From positions 21,914 to 85,913 of the forward strand of contig NZ_QOVY01000013.1 of the NCBI RefSeq assembly GCF_003932955.1: a stretch of DNA of 64,000 nt, given 5' to 3'. Origin of the DNA: Chryseobacterium sp. SC28. Its GTDB lineage: Bacteria; Bacteroidota; Bacteroidia; Flavobacteriales; Weeksellaceae. The position numbers and the translations under genes are program-made. Below the pieces are notes generated by a model. The model was given only the letters and a program-made list of their open reading frames with translations, was not told the DNA's origin and searched no databases. Shown here piece after piece: positions 25,186 through 34,482 of this stretch. Position 1 is the first letter of the stretch. Every line of letters starts with the position of its first letter.

Positions 25186-27654
25186 TTAAAACTCAAGTAG
25201 TTTCAGCTTCAACTGAACGCCAAAATTGTCTTTGAAATTATTGGTATTGTAATAACCTACCCTGTAGAAAAATGCCAGATTAAACCTAGTACTCAGGAAG
25301 TTATTGTATTCGAAACCGATTTCTTGATAAAGATGATCGAGCGGAGACAAATCTTCAAGCTGATGATACTCCGGATTCTTCAAATCGCCCACAATGCTTC
25401 TGTATATGACATCGAAACTGGATGTGTTCTTGCCAAAACTTTTGAAATACCAAGGAATGCGGTGCGAGACATAATATCCCACAAACTTGTCGCTGAAATA
25501 TTTTGCAGAGGTCATCGTAGCAAATCCCAAGTAGCTGGTGAGCGAGAAATTGGAAAAAATCCCTGTTCCATTGCTGGCATCCAGGCCGCCCATCTCGAAG
25601 TTGTGCCAGATTGGTGCCTTGCCAACATAGTATCCGCCGTAGATGCGGCCCAATGTTGTACCCCAAGAACTGCGAAACTGATGCGTCAGCAGGGCATCAA
25701 ATCGGCTATAATTGAATTCTCCGCCCAAGCTTTTGTAACCCTGCTCGTAATTAAGAAAAACTTCGGGAAAGTTCTGGTCGTAGGTATATTTGCCATAAGG
25801 TGTCATAATATTCCGGCTGTTGGGCGAGAATTTGATGGTGGCCAAGGAGCTGAAATTTTCAAACTTGCCCGTCATACCCCGAAAAGCGTACGGATATGTG
25901 GATTCTTCGTTTTGCTTTTTCCCGGAAATATCCACGGTCAAAGCGTTGGTGAGATCTACCTGATAGCCCAGCCGGACGCCGTCATATTTGTAATACTTCT
26001 CGTTGCGGATGTTCATTCCGCTGTTGTTAATATTCATCTTGACGCTCCAAAGATTCTGACTGTATTTCCCGGAAGGAGCTACATCATTGAAATATTCCAA
26101 ACGGAAGAACGAATTCCTGTTCAAAGTGGTTTTGACATCTACGCCGGCGCCAAATTTGAAGCCACTATCTTTGAAACCATAAGCCAAATAAACGTCGGGC
26201 GAAATGTATTTGTGGAATCTTTCGTTTAGTTTGAAACCGGCACCCAATCGGAGGCCTTCGTACCAGTTGTATTTGGTTTGGAAAGGATTGATATCTACCA
26301 TCCCGACGGTGATTTTGCCTCGCAACAAGGCCGTGACCACCTGCGCCTTTCTGTCAAGCTTGTACTTTTTGCCAAGGCTGTCGATCGTGACGTAGGTGCG
26401 TTGCTCTCTTGCGGTAAGGCTGTCGGTTCTGTATTTATTTAATAGCGATCCATCGGCATTCTGCACACTCATCGTATAACCTCTGAATTGCGACGGCTTC
26501 AGATCCGCAGGAGTTTGGAAATCGAAATAATCCGCTTTTAGGTAAACGTAGTTTCCGAATTTCTTGACTTGCTTCAGCCGTGCTTTTTTCTCTTCGGCCG
26601 TCTCATTGGGTTTCTTTGGAATCGTTTCAAATTCTGCAAACCCCATTTTGATTTTGAGATTTTCGGTCTTCAGAAACCATTTTTCGTTAATAGGAATCCA
26701 TACCGAGGTGATATTGCCGTCTGATTTCACTTTGCTGTTGCTTTCTATTTTTTTGATTGCGTAAGAATCCTTGTCGATGTAGATATATCCGTTATATTTT
26801 CTTCTATTGACGGGCACTTTGTAATCCACTTGGCGAAATCGGATCACGTAGTTCATTCGCCCATCGATCTCGATGGAATCGGTAAGGAAATATCGGTATA
26901 GACTTCTGTTCTCGGGCAGAATTTCGCGAGGAATCTTGTTTCGGTTCGATCTCAAAGCAAGCATTTCGTACACAGGATTCTTCAAACCCGAGATTCTGTT
27001 GTCCAAGATATTGACTTTCTCACCGTATTTTTTGGAATATAAAAACTCCGTTGCCCGTTCCCACAGAAAAAGTTTGCTGTCTTTGACCACAGACATCATC
27101 TGCTCGCCTTCGATGGAGTCTTTTCTATCCTGATCATTCTTAGGCAGCAAGCGGTGATATTTAGCCTGCGAAAGCGAGTCTTTCCTTGATTCCAAAAATT
27201 GGGAATAATTCTTTATGCTGTCTTCATCCAGATCGAAGGACATTTTTTCGTATGATTTGTAAGAATAGGAATCCAACGCGTTTGGGGAATTCTCTTTGAA
27301 TTTTCGAAAGGTTTTTTCGAGAATGGCAAGCGCCCGGGGATCGCTTTCATTGGTAAGCGCCACGCTTTCTATTTGATTGGATTTGATATTGTCTCGGTCG
27401 AGGGACACCTCCATCACTTCGTCCACCACTACTTCATCGCTTATGTAATTATCAATCTTCACATCCACCTTTGCACATTTGGTGCTGAAGGTCAAAATTC
27501 CCTGGTCGTTGGTTCGGCCGAGGATTTTGCCATTGCAACTCACCACTGCTCCTTTTATGGGTTTTTGATTGTCGGATCGGGTAACTGTAAGTGTGTTCTG
27601 GGCGTACACCGAAAATGAAATGGAGAATAAAAGCAGATAAAGTAATCTCTTCAT
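25186..27654 (-). CDS. DUF5686/carboxypeptidase-like outer-membrane protein
   Basis: The 822-residue exported protein has a signal peptide (1-18, VYAQ), a carboxypeptidase-regulatory-like beta sandwich (about 20-90: IKGAVVSCNGKILGRTNDQG), a middle domain with the DUF5686 pattern (PNALDSYSYKSYEKMSFDL, LWERATEFLYSKKYGEK, YRYFLTDSIEIDGRMNYVI, GYIYIDKDSYAIKKIE) and a C-terminal beta-barrel (about 440-822) ending QLKLKLLEF with the terminal Phe of barrels. These proteins are common in Bacteroidota outer membranes; their function is unknown. Confidence 0.88.
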   Translation of the reverse strand: MKRLLYLLLFSISFSVYAQNTLTVTRSDNQKPIKGAVVSCNGKILGRTNDQGILTFSTKCAKVDVKIDNYISDEVVVDEVMEVSLDRDNIKSNQIESVALTNESDPRALAILEKTFRKFKENSPNALDSYSYKSYEKMSFDLDEDSIKNYSQFLESRKDSLSQAKYHRLLPKNDQDRKDSIEGEQMMSVVKDSKLFLWERATEFLYSKKYGEKVNILDNRISGLKNPVYEMLALRSNRNKIPREILPENRSLYRYFLTDSIEIDGRMNYVIRFRQVDYKVPVNRRKYNGYIYIDKDSYAIKKIESNSKVKSDGNITSVWIPINEKWFLKTENLKIKMGFAEFETIPKKPNETAEEKKARLKQVKKFGNYVYLKADYFDFQTPADLKPSQFRGYTMSVQNADGSLLNKYRTDSLTAREQRTYVTIDSLGKKYKLDRKAQVVTALLRGKITVGMVDINPFQTKYNWYEGLRLGAGFKLNERFHKYISPDVYLAYGFKDSGFKFGAGVDVKTTLNRNSFFRLEYFNDVAPSGKYSQNLWSVKMNINNSGMNIRNEKYYKYDGVRLGYQVDLTNALTVDISGKKQNEESTYPYAFRGMTGKFENFSSLATIKFSPNSRNIMTPYGKYTYDQNFPEVFLNYEQGYKSLGGEFNYSRFDALLTHQFRSSWGTTLGRIYGGYYVGKAPIWHNFEMGGLDASNGTGIFSNFSLTSYLGFATMTSAKYFSDKFVGYYVSHRIPWYFKSFGKNTSSFDVIYRSIVGDLKNPEYHQLEDLSPLDHLYQEIGFEYNNFLSTRFNLAFFYRVGYYNTNNFKDNFGVQLKLKLLEF

Positions 27655-27744
27655 TTTGAATATTGTGTTTTTTTTTATCGGTTAGATAGTAACTTACTCT
27701 GTAGGCAATTTTTCAGCCAAATGTTTAAAAAGCGCAAAAATAAA

Positions 27745-27775
27745 AAAACATTTCACAGGATCTATGAAATGTTTT
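27745..27775 (-). terminator. Intrinsic terminator of the GH5 gene
   Basis: On the minus strand AAAACATTTCA and TGAAATGTTTT form an 11-bp stem followed by TTT. It lies about 20 bases after the GH5 stop. Confidence 0.75.
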
Positions 27776-27797
27776 GAATCTTTTACCGCCCGCTTTC

Positions 27798-29531
27798 TTA
27801 ATGCAGTTCAAAATAATTGAGATTGGCATTGCCCGCTTCGATGTACACTCTCAGCTTGTTGTCCCCTGCATCCAGAGCGACATCACTTCCTGAAATAGTC
27901 TTCCAAATTCCGTTGCCTGTGGGCGGCAATTTCAGTGTTGCCAAGTGGGTGCCTGTTTCGTTTTTGAGAATCAATTCAGAAACTTGCTTGGAATCATTAT
28001 TATATCGAACACTGAATTTGTAATGCTTGGCCTGCGGACTTTTCAGCGTATACTGCAACCACTCGCCTTTTTCGGTTTTTCCCACGTAATATTGATTCGT
28101 TATTTGATCATTACAAAGATAAATATCCACACCATCGTTTCGCATCTTGTTTCCCGAGTTCCATTCTGTACGATTCAACGTACTGACCCACACATTCTGG
28201 AAATCCTTGTCGGAGTAGGCACTGCCGAGTCTTCCCAGATCATATTCGGTAGCAAAAATTCTTCCCGGAAGCGGATGATTTTGGTAAGGTTTTGTAGTGG
28301 CATCTTGGACTTGGCGGAACATAGCGTCGATCACATCGTATTTGATTTCCACATTTTCGATTTTGTAATTGTCCGCAATTTTCATCAAGGTATTTTTTGC
28401 AAAATCTTTAGAAGGTTTTTCGCCACCGTTTTTCCAGTAGTTCAGCAGTTTCTCGTATTCCGGCGTTATTTTCACGCTCGTGACGCCTGCGATATTGTCG
28501 ATTTTTTTCATAGGCCAATAAGCCCATCCGATGTTGTTTTTTAAAAGCAACTGGTTCAGCTCGGTAAACCACACATTCGAATTTTCACCGGTTTCGCCCA
28601 GCCAGACAGGGACATTTAGTTTTTGACGACTTTCCAATATGGTTTGAATAGATTCTGCGGTGTTGAAGGTCCAATATTTGTGAAAACTCAGCACGATATT
28701 ATCGTCCCAGAGCGGGATCAGGCCATTGTAATTGTTGCCCCAGCCGTTGCCTTCTATGATAATGATGTGGTTTTTATCGACTTCGCGGATGGCCTGCGAA
28801 ATGTCTTTGAGCAATTTCCAAAGCGGCGCATTAGACTGCTCGTCCAGGCCGTTGGGGTCTTTACCGGTGAAGCCATAATTGGGTTCATTGATCAGGTCGT
28901 AGCCGGCGACCCATTGTTTGTCTTTATATCTTTCGGCGAGTTTTTTCCAAAGGGCGATCGTCTTTTTCTGATTTTCTTCGCTTTGCCAGAGGTTTGGTTT
29001 GGTCTTGTCGTTATCAGAAATATTGGCATCGTTTCCTTGTCCGCCGGGTGCAGCGTGGAGATCCAGAATGAGATACATTTTATTGGCCTCGCACCATTTT
29101 AGAAGGTTGTCGGTCATTTCGAAACCTTGTCTCAGCCACGTGTTCTCACCTTTCACTTTTTCTTGTTCGATGGGCAAAGTGTAAAGGTTATAATGCATCG
29201 GCAGCCTGATAGAATTGAAACCCCATTTGGCTAAGGAATCTACGTCTTTTTTCGTGATTCCGTTTTTGAGATAAGCTTTGTAAAAATCATTTTTCCCATC
29301 CTCTCCTGCAACTTCTGCTATTTTTTCTTTGATTTTAAATTGCGGACCGGCAAATTCATCGGTCTTCAGCATATAACCTTCCTGAAGCATCCAGCCTCCT
29401 AATCCCATTCCCTTCAAATACACATTTTCACCCTGAGGATTCACGATTTTTTGGCCTTGTGTCTTCAAAAATCCCTGAGCAGTCCCAAATTGAGACAATA
29501 AAAGTGCAGAAAAAACTACTAATCTCTTCAT
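27798..29531 (-). CDS. Secreted GH5 family glycoside hydrolase with C-terminal carbohydrate-binding module
   Basis: The 577-residue exported enzyme has a signal peptide (1-18, FGTAQ) and a GH5 (cellulase-type) TIM barrel (about 25-370): GLGGWMLQEGYM, FNSIRLPMHYN, LILDLHAAPGGQ, acid/base Glu216 in INEPNYG, HKYWTF and nucleophile Glu313 in WLGETGE. A linker is followed by a CBM6-like beta sandwich (about 440-577: YYVGKTEKGEWLQYTL..LRVYIEAGNANLNYFEL). It likely attacks a beta-glucan or mannan; the subfamily cannot be told by eye. There is no type IX domain, so the final location (periplasm or outside) is uncertain. Confidence 0.9.
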   Translation of the reverse strand: MKRLVVFSALLLSQFGTAQGFLKTQGQKIVNPQGENVYLKGMGLGGWMLQEGYMLKTDEFAGPQFKIKEKIAEVAGEDGKNDFYKAYLKNGITKKDVDSLAKWGFNSIRLPMHYNLYTLPIEQEKVKGENTWLRQGFEMTDNLLKWCEANKMYLILDLHAAPGGQGNDANISDNDKTKPNLWQSEENQKKTIALWKKLAERYKDKQWVAGYDLINEPNYGFTGKDPNGLDEQSNAPLWKLLKDISQAIREVDKNHIIIIEGNGWGNNYNGLIPLWDDNIVLSFHKYWTFNTAESIQTILESRQKLNVPVWLGETGENSNVWFTELNQLLLKNNIGWAYWPMKKIDNIAGVTSVKITPEYEKLLNYWKNGGEKPSKDFAKNTLMKIADNYKIENVEIKYDVIDAMFRQVQDATTKPYQNHPLPGRIFATEYDLGRLGSAYSDKDFQNVWVSTLNRTEWNSGNKMRNDGVDIYLCNDQITNQYYVGKTEKGEWLQYTLKSPQAKHYKFSVRYNNDSKQVSELILKNETGTHLATLKLPPTGNGIWKTISGSDVALDAGDNKLRVYIEAGNANLNYFELH

Positions 29532-29599
29532 AATTTTGATTTTGATAAAGATAATATTATTTTTTGATCGGAAAAGAAATTTCCAGACAAGTTAAATAC

Positions 29600-31546
29600 T
29601 TAGCTGAACTTCATATTCTGAATCCGCACCGCGTTGAGGATGGCCAAGAGTGCGACGCCGACATCTGCGAAAACGGCCTCCCACATATTGGCTAATCCAC
29701 CGGCGCCTAAAATAAGGACAAGAGTCTTGACGCCCAAGGCCAAACCGATGTTTTGATACACGATTTTTTTGGTGGCTTTTCCGATGCAGATGGCAGTAAA
29801 AATCTTGGAAGGCTGATCGGTCTGGATGACCACATCGGCGGTTTCAATCGCCGCGTCGGAGCCTAATGCGCCCATTGCAATGCCCACGTCACTCAAGGCT
29901 AAGACCGGCGCATCATTGATCCCGTCGCCTACGAAAGCCACGACTTCTTTTGGATTTGTCTTGATTTTTTCGAGTTTTTCCACTTTGTCTTCAGGCAGCA
30001 AAGCACCGAAGGCTTCATCAATTCCCAGTTTTGTGGCGACATCCTGTGTCAGTGCCTCTTTATCGCCGCTCAGCATCACCGTTTTGATGCCGGCACTTTT
30101 TAATTTTTTGATGGCCAATGCTGCGTCTTCTTTGACTTCGTCTGCAATTACAACATAGCCTTTATATTGATTATCGACAGCCAGTGCGACGGTTGTTTCT
30201 ACGATTTGGTCTAATTCGGGAGGATAATGGACGGCAAAATCATTCAGCAGTTTGGTATTTCCGGCAAGAATTTGCTTTTGATTAATGACAGCCTTGATGC
30301 CTTTCCCCGAAATCTCTTCTACAGATTCCGGCGTTTGATTCGTAGGTTTATAAGCTGTAATGGCTTTTGCAATCGGATGATTCGAATGACTTTCTATGGC
30401 TGATAGAATGGATAAAAATTCCTCTTCAGAAATAGCGTTTAGCACTACCTTTTGCACTTTGAAAACGCCTTTGGTCAGCGTTCCGGTTTTGTCCATCACC
30501 ATTGTTGTGGTGTTGGCGATCAAATCCAGAAAATTTGAACCTTTGAACAGGATTCCGTTGCGCGAAGCGGCTCCTATGCCCCCGAAATAGCCGAGCGGGA
30601 TAGAAATTACCAATGCGCAAGGACACGAAACCACCAAGAAAACCAAGCCGCGATAAAGCCACTCCTTGAAAAGATAATGGTCTTCAAAAAAGTATGGAAT
30701 GAAAGTGATCAACAATGCCAAAACGAAAACAATTGGCGTATAAACTTTTGCAAATTTGCGGATGAATAATTCAGTTTTAGCTTTTCTGGCGCTCGCTTCC
30801 TGAACCATTTGCAAGATTCTGACAATCGAACTGTCTTCGAACAATTTCGTTGCTTCTATTTCGATGACTTGGTTGAGATTCAGCATTCCCGCAAGGACAT
30901 TATTGGATTTGACGATTGTCGAAGGCTTGCTTTCGCCCGTCAAAGCTGAGGTATCAAGACTGGCTTTTTCCGACAGCAACTTCCCGTCTAATGGCACTTT
31001 TTCCCCTACTTTGATTTGAATTTTTTCTCCCACTTTGACTTGCTCCGGCGCAATGGTTTCCCATCTATCATTGCGGAAAACAGTGGCTTTTTTTGGACGA
31101 ACATCAACTAAGGATTTGATATTGTTCCTAGCTTTGTTGACGGCGGCTTCTTGAAAGATCTCGCCAATGGTGTAGAACAGCATCACCGCCACAGCTTCGG
31201 GAAACTCGCCGATGGCAAAAGCTCCGATGGTGGCAACCCCCATTAGAGAAAACTCATTGAAGAAATCGAAGTTCTTGGCCAGCTCTCCGGCTTGCTTGAA
31301 AACAGGAAAAGCAACCAAAACATAAGCCACAAAATACCAGCCGAATCTGATCCAAACGTGGTCTGAAAACCAATCTGCTTTGACGAGAAAATCTAATACC
31401 AATCCGGAAAAAAAGAGAATTAAACTGGCGATTAATCCAGGACGGAATTTGATGTAAGTTTCTTTCGGATTGCCCGGTTTGGGTTCTTCCAAATGTTCGA
31501 ACTGCTGTTGATCTGATTCGCAAGCTCCACTGCTGCAATTTGACAT
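29600..31546 (-). CDS. Heavy-metal translocating P-type ATPase (Zn/Cd/Pb exporter type)
   Basis: The 648-residue P1B ATPase pumps divalent metal out of the cytoplasm. It has the metal-site motif CPC (Cys308-Pro-Cys310, in VVSCPCALVIS), phosphorylation motif D352KTGT, the TGES actuator motif (ALTGESKPS), SHPI-type HP locus (SNHPIAKAI) and GDGINDAPVLA hinge. The N-terminus has no HMA domain, only a short Cys/Ser-rich tail (MSNCSSGAC) that may bind metal. CPC with this C-terminal helix pattern (GLANMWEAVFADVG) points to the ZntA/CadA group rather than copper pumps. No ArsR or MerR regulator is adjacent. Confidence 0.93.
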   Translation of the reverse strand: MSNCSSGACESDQQQFEHLEEPKPGNPKETYIKFRPGLIASLILFFSGLVLDFLVKADWFSDHVWIRFGWYFVAYVLVAFPVFKQAGELAKNFDFFNEFSLMGVATIGAFAIGEFPEAVAVMLFYTIGEIFQEAAVNKARNNIKSLVDVRPKKATVFRNDRWETIAPEQVKVGEKIQIKVGEKVPLDGKLLSEKASLDTSALTGESKPSTIVKSNNVLAGMLNLNQVIEIEATKLFEDSSIVRILQMVQEASARKAKTELFIRKFAKVYTPIVFVLALLITFIPYFFEDHYLFKEWLYRGLVFLVVSCPCALVISIPLGYFGGIGAASRNGILFKGSNFLDLIANTTTMVMDKTGTLTKGVFKVQKVVLNAISEEEFLSILSAIESHSNHPIAKAITAYKPTNQTPESVEEISGKGIKAVINQKQILAGNTKLLNDFAVHYPPELDQIVETTVALAVDNQYKGYVVIADEVKEDAALAIKKLKSAGIKTVMLSGDKEALTQDVATKLGIDEAFGALLPEDKVEKLEKIKTNPKEVVAFVGDGINDAPVLALSDVGIAMGALGSDAAIETADVVIQTDQPSKIFTAICIGKATKKIVYQNIGLALGVKTLVLILGAGGLANMWEAVFADVGVALLAILNAVRIQNMKFS

Positions 31547-31567
31547 AATTTTGCACTATTAATGAAA

Positions 31568-31575
31568 CAAAGTTA
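31568..31575 (-). promoter_or_regulatory. -7 element TAACTTTG of the P-type ATPase gene
   Basis: TAACTTTG on the minus strand lies 21 bases before the start codon and matches TAnnTTTG. TTTTG at 31592-31588 is closer (12 bases) than the usual -33 spacing. Confidence 0.45.
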
Positions 31576-31809
31576 AGCGAAATATGTCAAAATCCTTAAT
31601 GAAGTGTAGGCTTCCCGCCAAGTTCTGTTCAGCAAAGTATTCGAAAAAAATAATTTTTATTACGCGCCCAATCGACTCTTAAAACTTTTTTTAATTGCAG
31701 GTTAATCTCGATGATTCTTTTTTAAGAAAAAGAGATTTTTTGGCATATCATTTGCTTTTTAATGTTCGATTCTCATGTTTAATTTGAGTTTTCATGGTTA
31801 TTAGTTTTT

Positions 31810-31834
31810 ACCCCAACTTCGGTTGGGGTTTTTT
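31810..31834 (+). terminator. Orphan UUCG-loop terminator on the plus strand
   Basis: ACCCCAAC (31810-31817), loop TTCG, GTTGGGGT (31822-31829) and a T run. The T run exists only on the plus strand, yet no plus-strand gene precedes it within 6 kb, so it probably ends a small RNA or leader transcript. Confidence 0.8.
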
Positions 31835-32025
31835 ATTTCTCCATTGGAATTGTTTTTTGTGATTACAATAGGTTTCATCCGATTGTAAATTAAACTGCCA
31901 TTTCGTGGCTGAGGAAGACATCCAAAGAATTTGATATGAAAAAAATTAATCCATTTTCATCAACAAAAAATTCACCAAAAAAGTTGAATCTTTAGTGGAA
32001 AGTGTTTAAAAAAAAGAGAATAATT

Positions 32026-33537
32026 TTAATCAAATAAGGCGAAAGCCTGCGGATTGGGAACGGGATATTTCTCCGTAAAACAGCCGAAACAATGGTTGGG
32101 CGATCCTAAGATACTAATCAGATTTTCGACGCTCAAAAATTCTAAACTGTCAACATCCAAATACTTTCTAAGTTCGTCTTTATTCATGTTGGCCGAGATC
32201 AAATCATCTTTTGTCGGCGTATCGATGCCTAAAAAGCACGGCGCAATAATTGGCGGAGAAACACTTCGGAAATGGATTTCCTTCACGCCGGCATTCTTCA
32301 GAATCTTGACCAGACGTTTGGAAGTGGTGCCTCGTACGATAGAATCATCGATTATTACCACTCTTTTGTCCTTAATTTCGGAAACGATGGGATTGAGCTT
32401 CAGATTGACAAAATGCTCTCTCATCTCCTGAGACGGGATGATGAACGAACGGCCGATATATCGATTCTTGATCAAAACGGGCCTGAATGGAATGCCCGAA
32501 GCCTTGGAAAAACCAATCGCCGCCGGCACACCGGAATCCGGAACGCCGATTACGATGTCGGCTTCTACAGGCGCTTGCTCCCAGATTTTCATACCGGATT
32601 TCTCCCGCACTTCGTGTACGCTGATGCCTTCCAAAGTAGAATCCGGTCTGGCAAAATAAATATATTCGAAAGCACAAATCTTATTCACGCAATCATCTTT
32701 GACGAGATAAGAATGCAAACCTTCTTCCTTATCGCTGGTGTAAACTATCTCTCCCGGAAGAATATCGCGGACGTACTGCGCTCCCACCCCGTCTAAGGCA
32801 CAAGTTTCCGATGCTACCACAAACGTATTCTCATCGATCGCTCCCAAAACCAAAGGCCTGATGCCATTAAAATCCCGGAAGGCAAAAAATTTATTTCTGG
32901 TAAGTCCCACAACGGAATAAGCACCTTCTATCTTTTCCATCGTTGCTTTGATGGCGCCGCGGAGACCCAAATCCAAATTTTTCTGAATCAATCGCAGAAT
33001 CACCTCGGTATCTGAGGTGGCGCGGAAAACCACACCCTCGTCCTCCAATTCTTTTCTGAGCTCTCTTGCATTGGTAAGGTTGCCGTTGTGTGCAATAGAA
33101 AGTATGATTTGATCGTACTCGTTCTTCGCAAAAAACGGTTGAAAGTTGTACTTCTTTTTGTCGCCCGCGGTGGTATATCGGGTATGACCGATGACGGTGC
33201 TTCCCATATACTGTTGCGGATCTTTTATGGATTTGAAAACGTCTAAAACCAAACCTTCATCTTTCACAGACAGGATTTTGCCATTGTTCCCGACAGCGAT
33301 GCCGCATGCTTCCTGACCGCGGTGCTGCAAGGCGAAAAGACCAAACTGAGCGAGCGAAAAAGTATCTTGATTTTCGGTTGAATGCACTCCAAAAACGCCA
33401 CATTCTTCTTCCATCTTATCGAACGGGTAATTCCCCATTTCTTCCTTGGAAAGATCTTTGGTCTCCTCGAATTCCCGATAGCGATTTTGGAAAGCATATT
33501 TGGGCAATGGGCTATAATCTTGAAATTCTAAATCCAT
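32026..33537 (-). CDS. purF: Amidophosphoribosyltransferase
   Basis: PurF makes 5-phosphoribosylamine from PRPP and glutamine, the first step of purine synthesis. The glutaminase domain starts at the nucleophile Cys46 (MEEECGVFGVH), with LQHRGQEACGIA and HNGNLTN following. The phosphoribosyltransferase part has the PRPP-binding VVIIDDSIVRGTT. As in many PurF proteins the Cys is exposed by propeptide removal; 45 residues would be long, and a second ATG at 33438 would give the more usual 12-residue propeptide. A Cys-rich end region (NHCFGCFTEKYP) may bind an Fe-S cluster as in Bacillus. It lies 17 bases downstream of purC. Confidence 0.95.
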   Translation of the reverse strand: MDLEFQDYSPLPKYAFQNRYREFEETKDLSKEEMGNYPFDKMEEECGVFGVHSTENQDTFSLAQFGLFALQHRGQEACGIAVGNNGKILSVKDEGLVLDVFKSIKDPQQYMGSTVIGHTRYTTAGDKKKYNFQPFFAKNEYDQIILSIAHNGNLTNARELRKELEDEGVVFRATSDTEVILRLIQKNLDLGLRGAIKATMEKIEGAYSVVGLTRNKFFAFRDFNGIRPLVLGAIDENTFVVASETCALDGVGAQYVRDILPGEIVYTSDKEEGLHSYLVKDDCVNKICAFEYIYFARPDSTLEGISVHEVREKSGMKIWEQAPVEADIVIGVPDSGVPAAIGFSKASGIPFRPVLIKNRYIGRSFIIPSQEMREHFVNLKLNPIVSEIKDKRVVIIDDSIVRGTTSKRLVKILKNAGVKEIHFRSVSPPIIAPCFLGIDTPTKDDLISANMNKDELRKYLDVDSLEFLSVENLISILGSPNHCFGCFTEKYPVPNPQAFALFD

Positions 33538-33554
33538 TTTGCGGGTTTTTTGGA

Positions 33555-34289
33555 TTATTTTTTTAAAGCTTTTTGGAGTCTTTCATAAATCTCCACGTAA
33601 GCTTCGGTAATCTCGCCCAAGTCTCGGCGGAATCGGTCTTTATCGAGCTTCTTCATGGTGTCTTTGTCCCAAAGTCTGCAAGTGTCGGGAGAAATCTCGT
33701 CTGCCAAAACGATTTTGCCATCGGCAGTTTTTCCCAATTCGATTTTGAAATCTACGAGGATCACGTTGGCTTTATCGAAAAGGTCTATTAGGAGTTTGTT
33801 GATTTTGTCTGTCAAAGCGTACATTTCTTCCAACTCAGCATACGTTGCCGCTCCCAAGAAAACCGCGTGATGATCATTAATCAAAGGATCGCCCAATTCG
33901 TCTTTTTTGTAGCAAAGATCAAAAATTGTGACAGGAGATTTAATGCCTTCTTCGACGCCTAATCGCTGAGCCATACTTCCGGCTACGTAATTGCGAACCA
34001 CCATTTCCAGAGGAATAATATTCACTTTTTTTACCAGCTGTTCTCGGTCGTTTAGTTTTGCGATGAAGTGCGTGGGGATTCCATTATCTGCAAGATATCC
34101 GAAAATCAGGGTAGAAATAGCGTTGTTCAACTCGCCTTTTCTATCAAATTGACCCCGTTTTTGAGCATTGAAAGCCGTGGCATCGTCTTTGTACCGCACA
34201 ATCACTTCGTCGGGTTTCTCTGTGGCGAAAACCTGCTTTGCCTTGCCTTCGTAGAGCATTTCTTTCTTTTGACTCATAATACTTTTCAT
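33555..34289 (-). CDS. purC: Phosphoribosylaminoimidazole-succinocarboxamide synthase (SAICAR synthase)
   Basis: PurC ligates aspartate to CAIR with ATP in purine synthesis. The 244-residue protein has MLYEGKAKQVFAT (ATP-binding region), YKDDATAFNAQKRG, EMVVRNYVAGSM, LVDFKIELGKT, and DEISPDTCRLWD, all signature segments of the short bacterial form. The start may be at 34289 (MKSIMSQKK) or the second Met at 34277. It heads a purC-purF operon. TAAATTTG on the minus strand (34358-34351) is a plausible -7 element about 60 bases upstream. Confidence 0.96.
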   Translation of the reverse strand: MKSIMSQKKEMLYEGKAKQVFATEKPDEVIVRYKDDATAFNAQKRGQFDRKGELNNAISTLIFGYLADNGIPTHFIAKLNDREQLVKKVNIIPLEMVVRNYVAGSMAQRLGVEEGIKSPVTIFDLCYKKDELGDPLINDHHAVFLGAATYAELEEMYALTDKINKLLIDLFDKANVILVDFKIELGKTADGKIVLADEISPDTCRLWDKDTMKKLDKDRFRRDLGEITEAYVEIYERLQKALKK

Positions 34290-34432
34290 TTTTATTAATG
34301 GAATCCGAAACGCCCAGATTCCTTTGACTTTTTATTGTTAGATTTATCCACAAATTTACGAAATTATTTGGTAAATCTGATTTGATGAAAAGAAGCAAAA
34401 GTATTCCTAATATGTTCTAAATTAAACAAAAA

Positions 34433-34460
34433 AAAAACTCCTTGATCGAAAGGAGTTTTT
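34433..34460 (-). terminator. Intrinsic terminator of the endonuclease gene
   Basis: AAAAACTCCTT (34433-34443) pairs perfectly with AAGGAGTTTTT (34450-34460); on the minus strand it ends in a long T run. It lies just after the endonuclease stop. Confidence 0.75.
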
Positions 34461-34482
34461 GCACAATCAAAAAGTGTATGTT

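Larger units (their letters stand above)
31547..32025. other. 479-base intergenic region with an orphan plus-strand terminator
   Basis: Both flanking genes are on the minus strand. CAAAGTTA (31568-31575, minus TAACTTTG) is a good -7 box for the ATPase gene. On the plus strand a 9-codon frame (31775-31804, MFNLSFHGY) is followed at once by a perfect terminator at 31810-31834, which implies a short plus-strand transcript. A 19-codon plus frame (31936-31995, MKKINPFSS..) is also present. I recognise no known RNA family. Confidence 0.55.

Noticed and set aside
25324..26229. 301-codon plus-strand frame
   Set aside because: It is antisense to the barrel part of the DUF5686 gene and has no recognisable domain.
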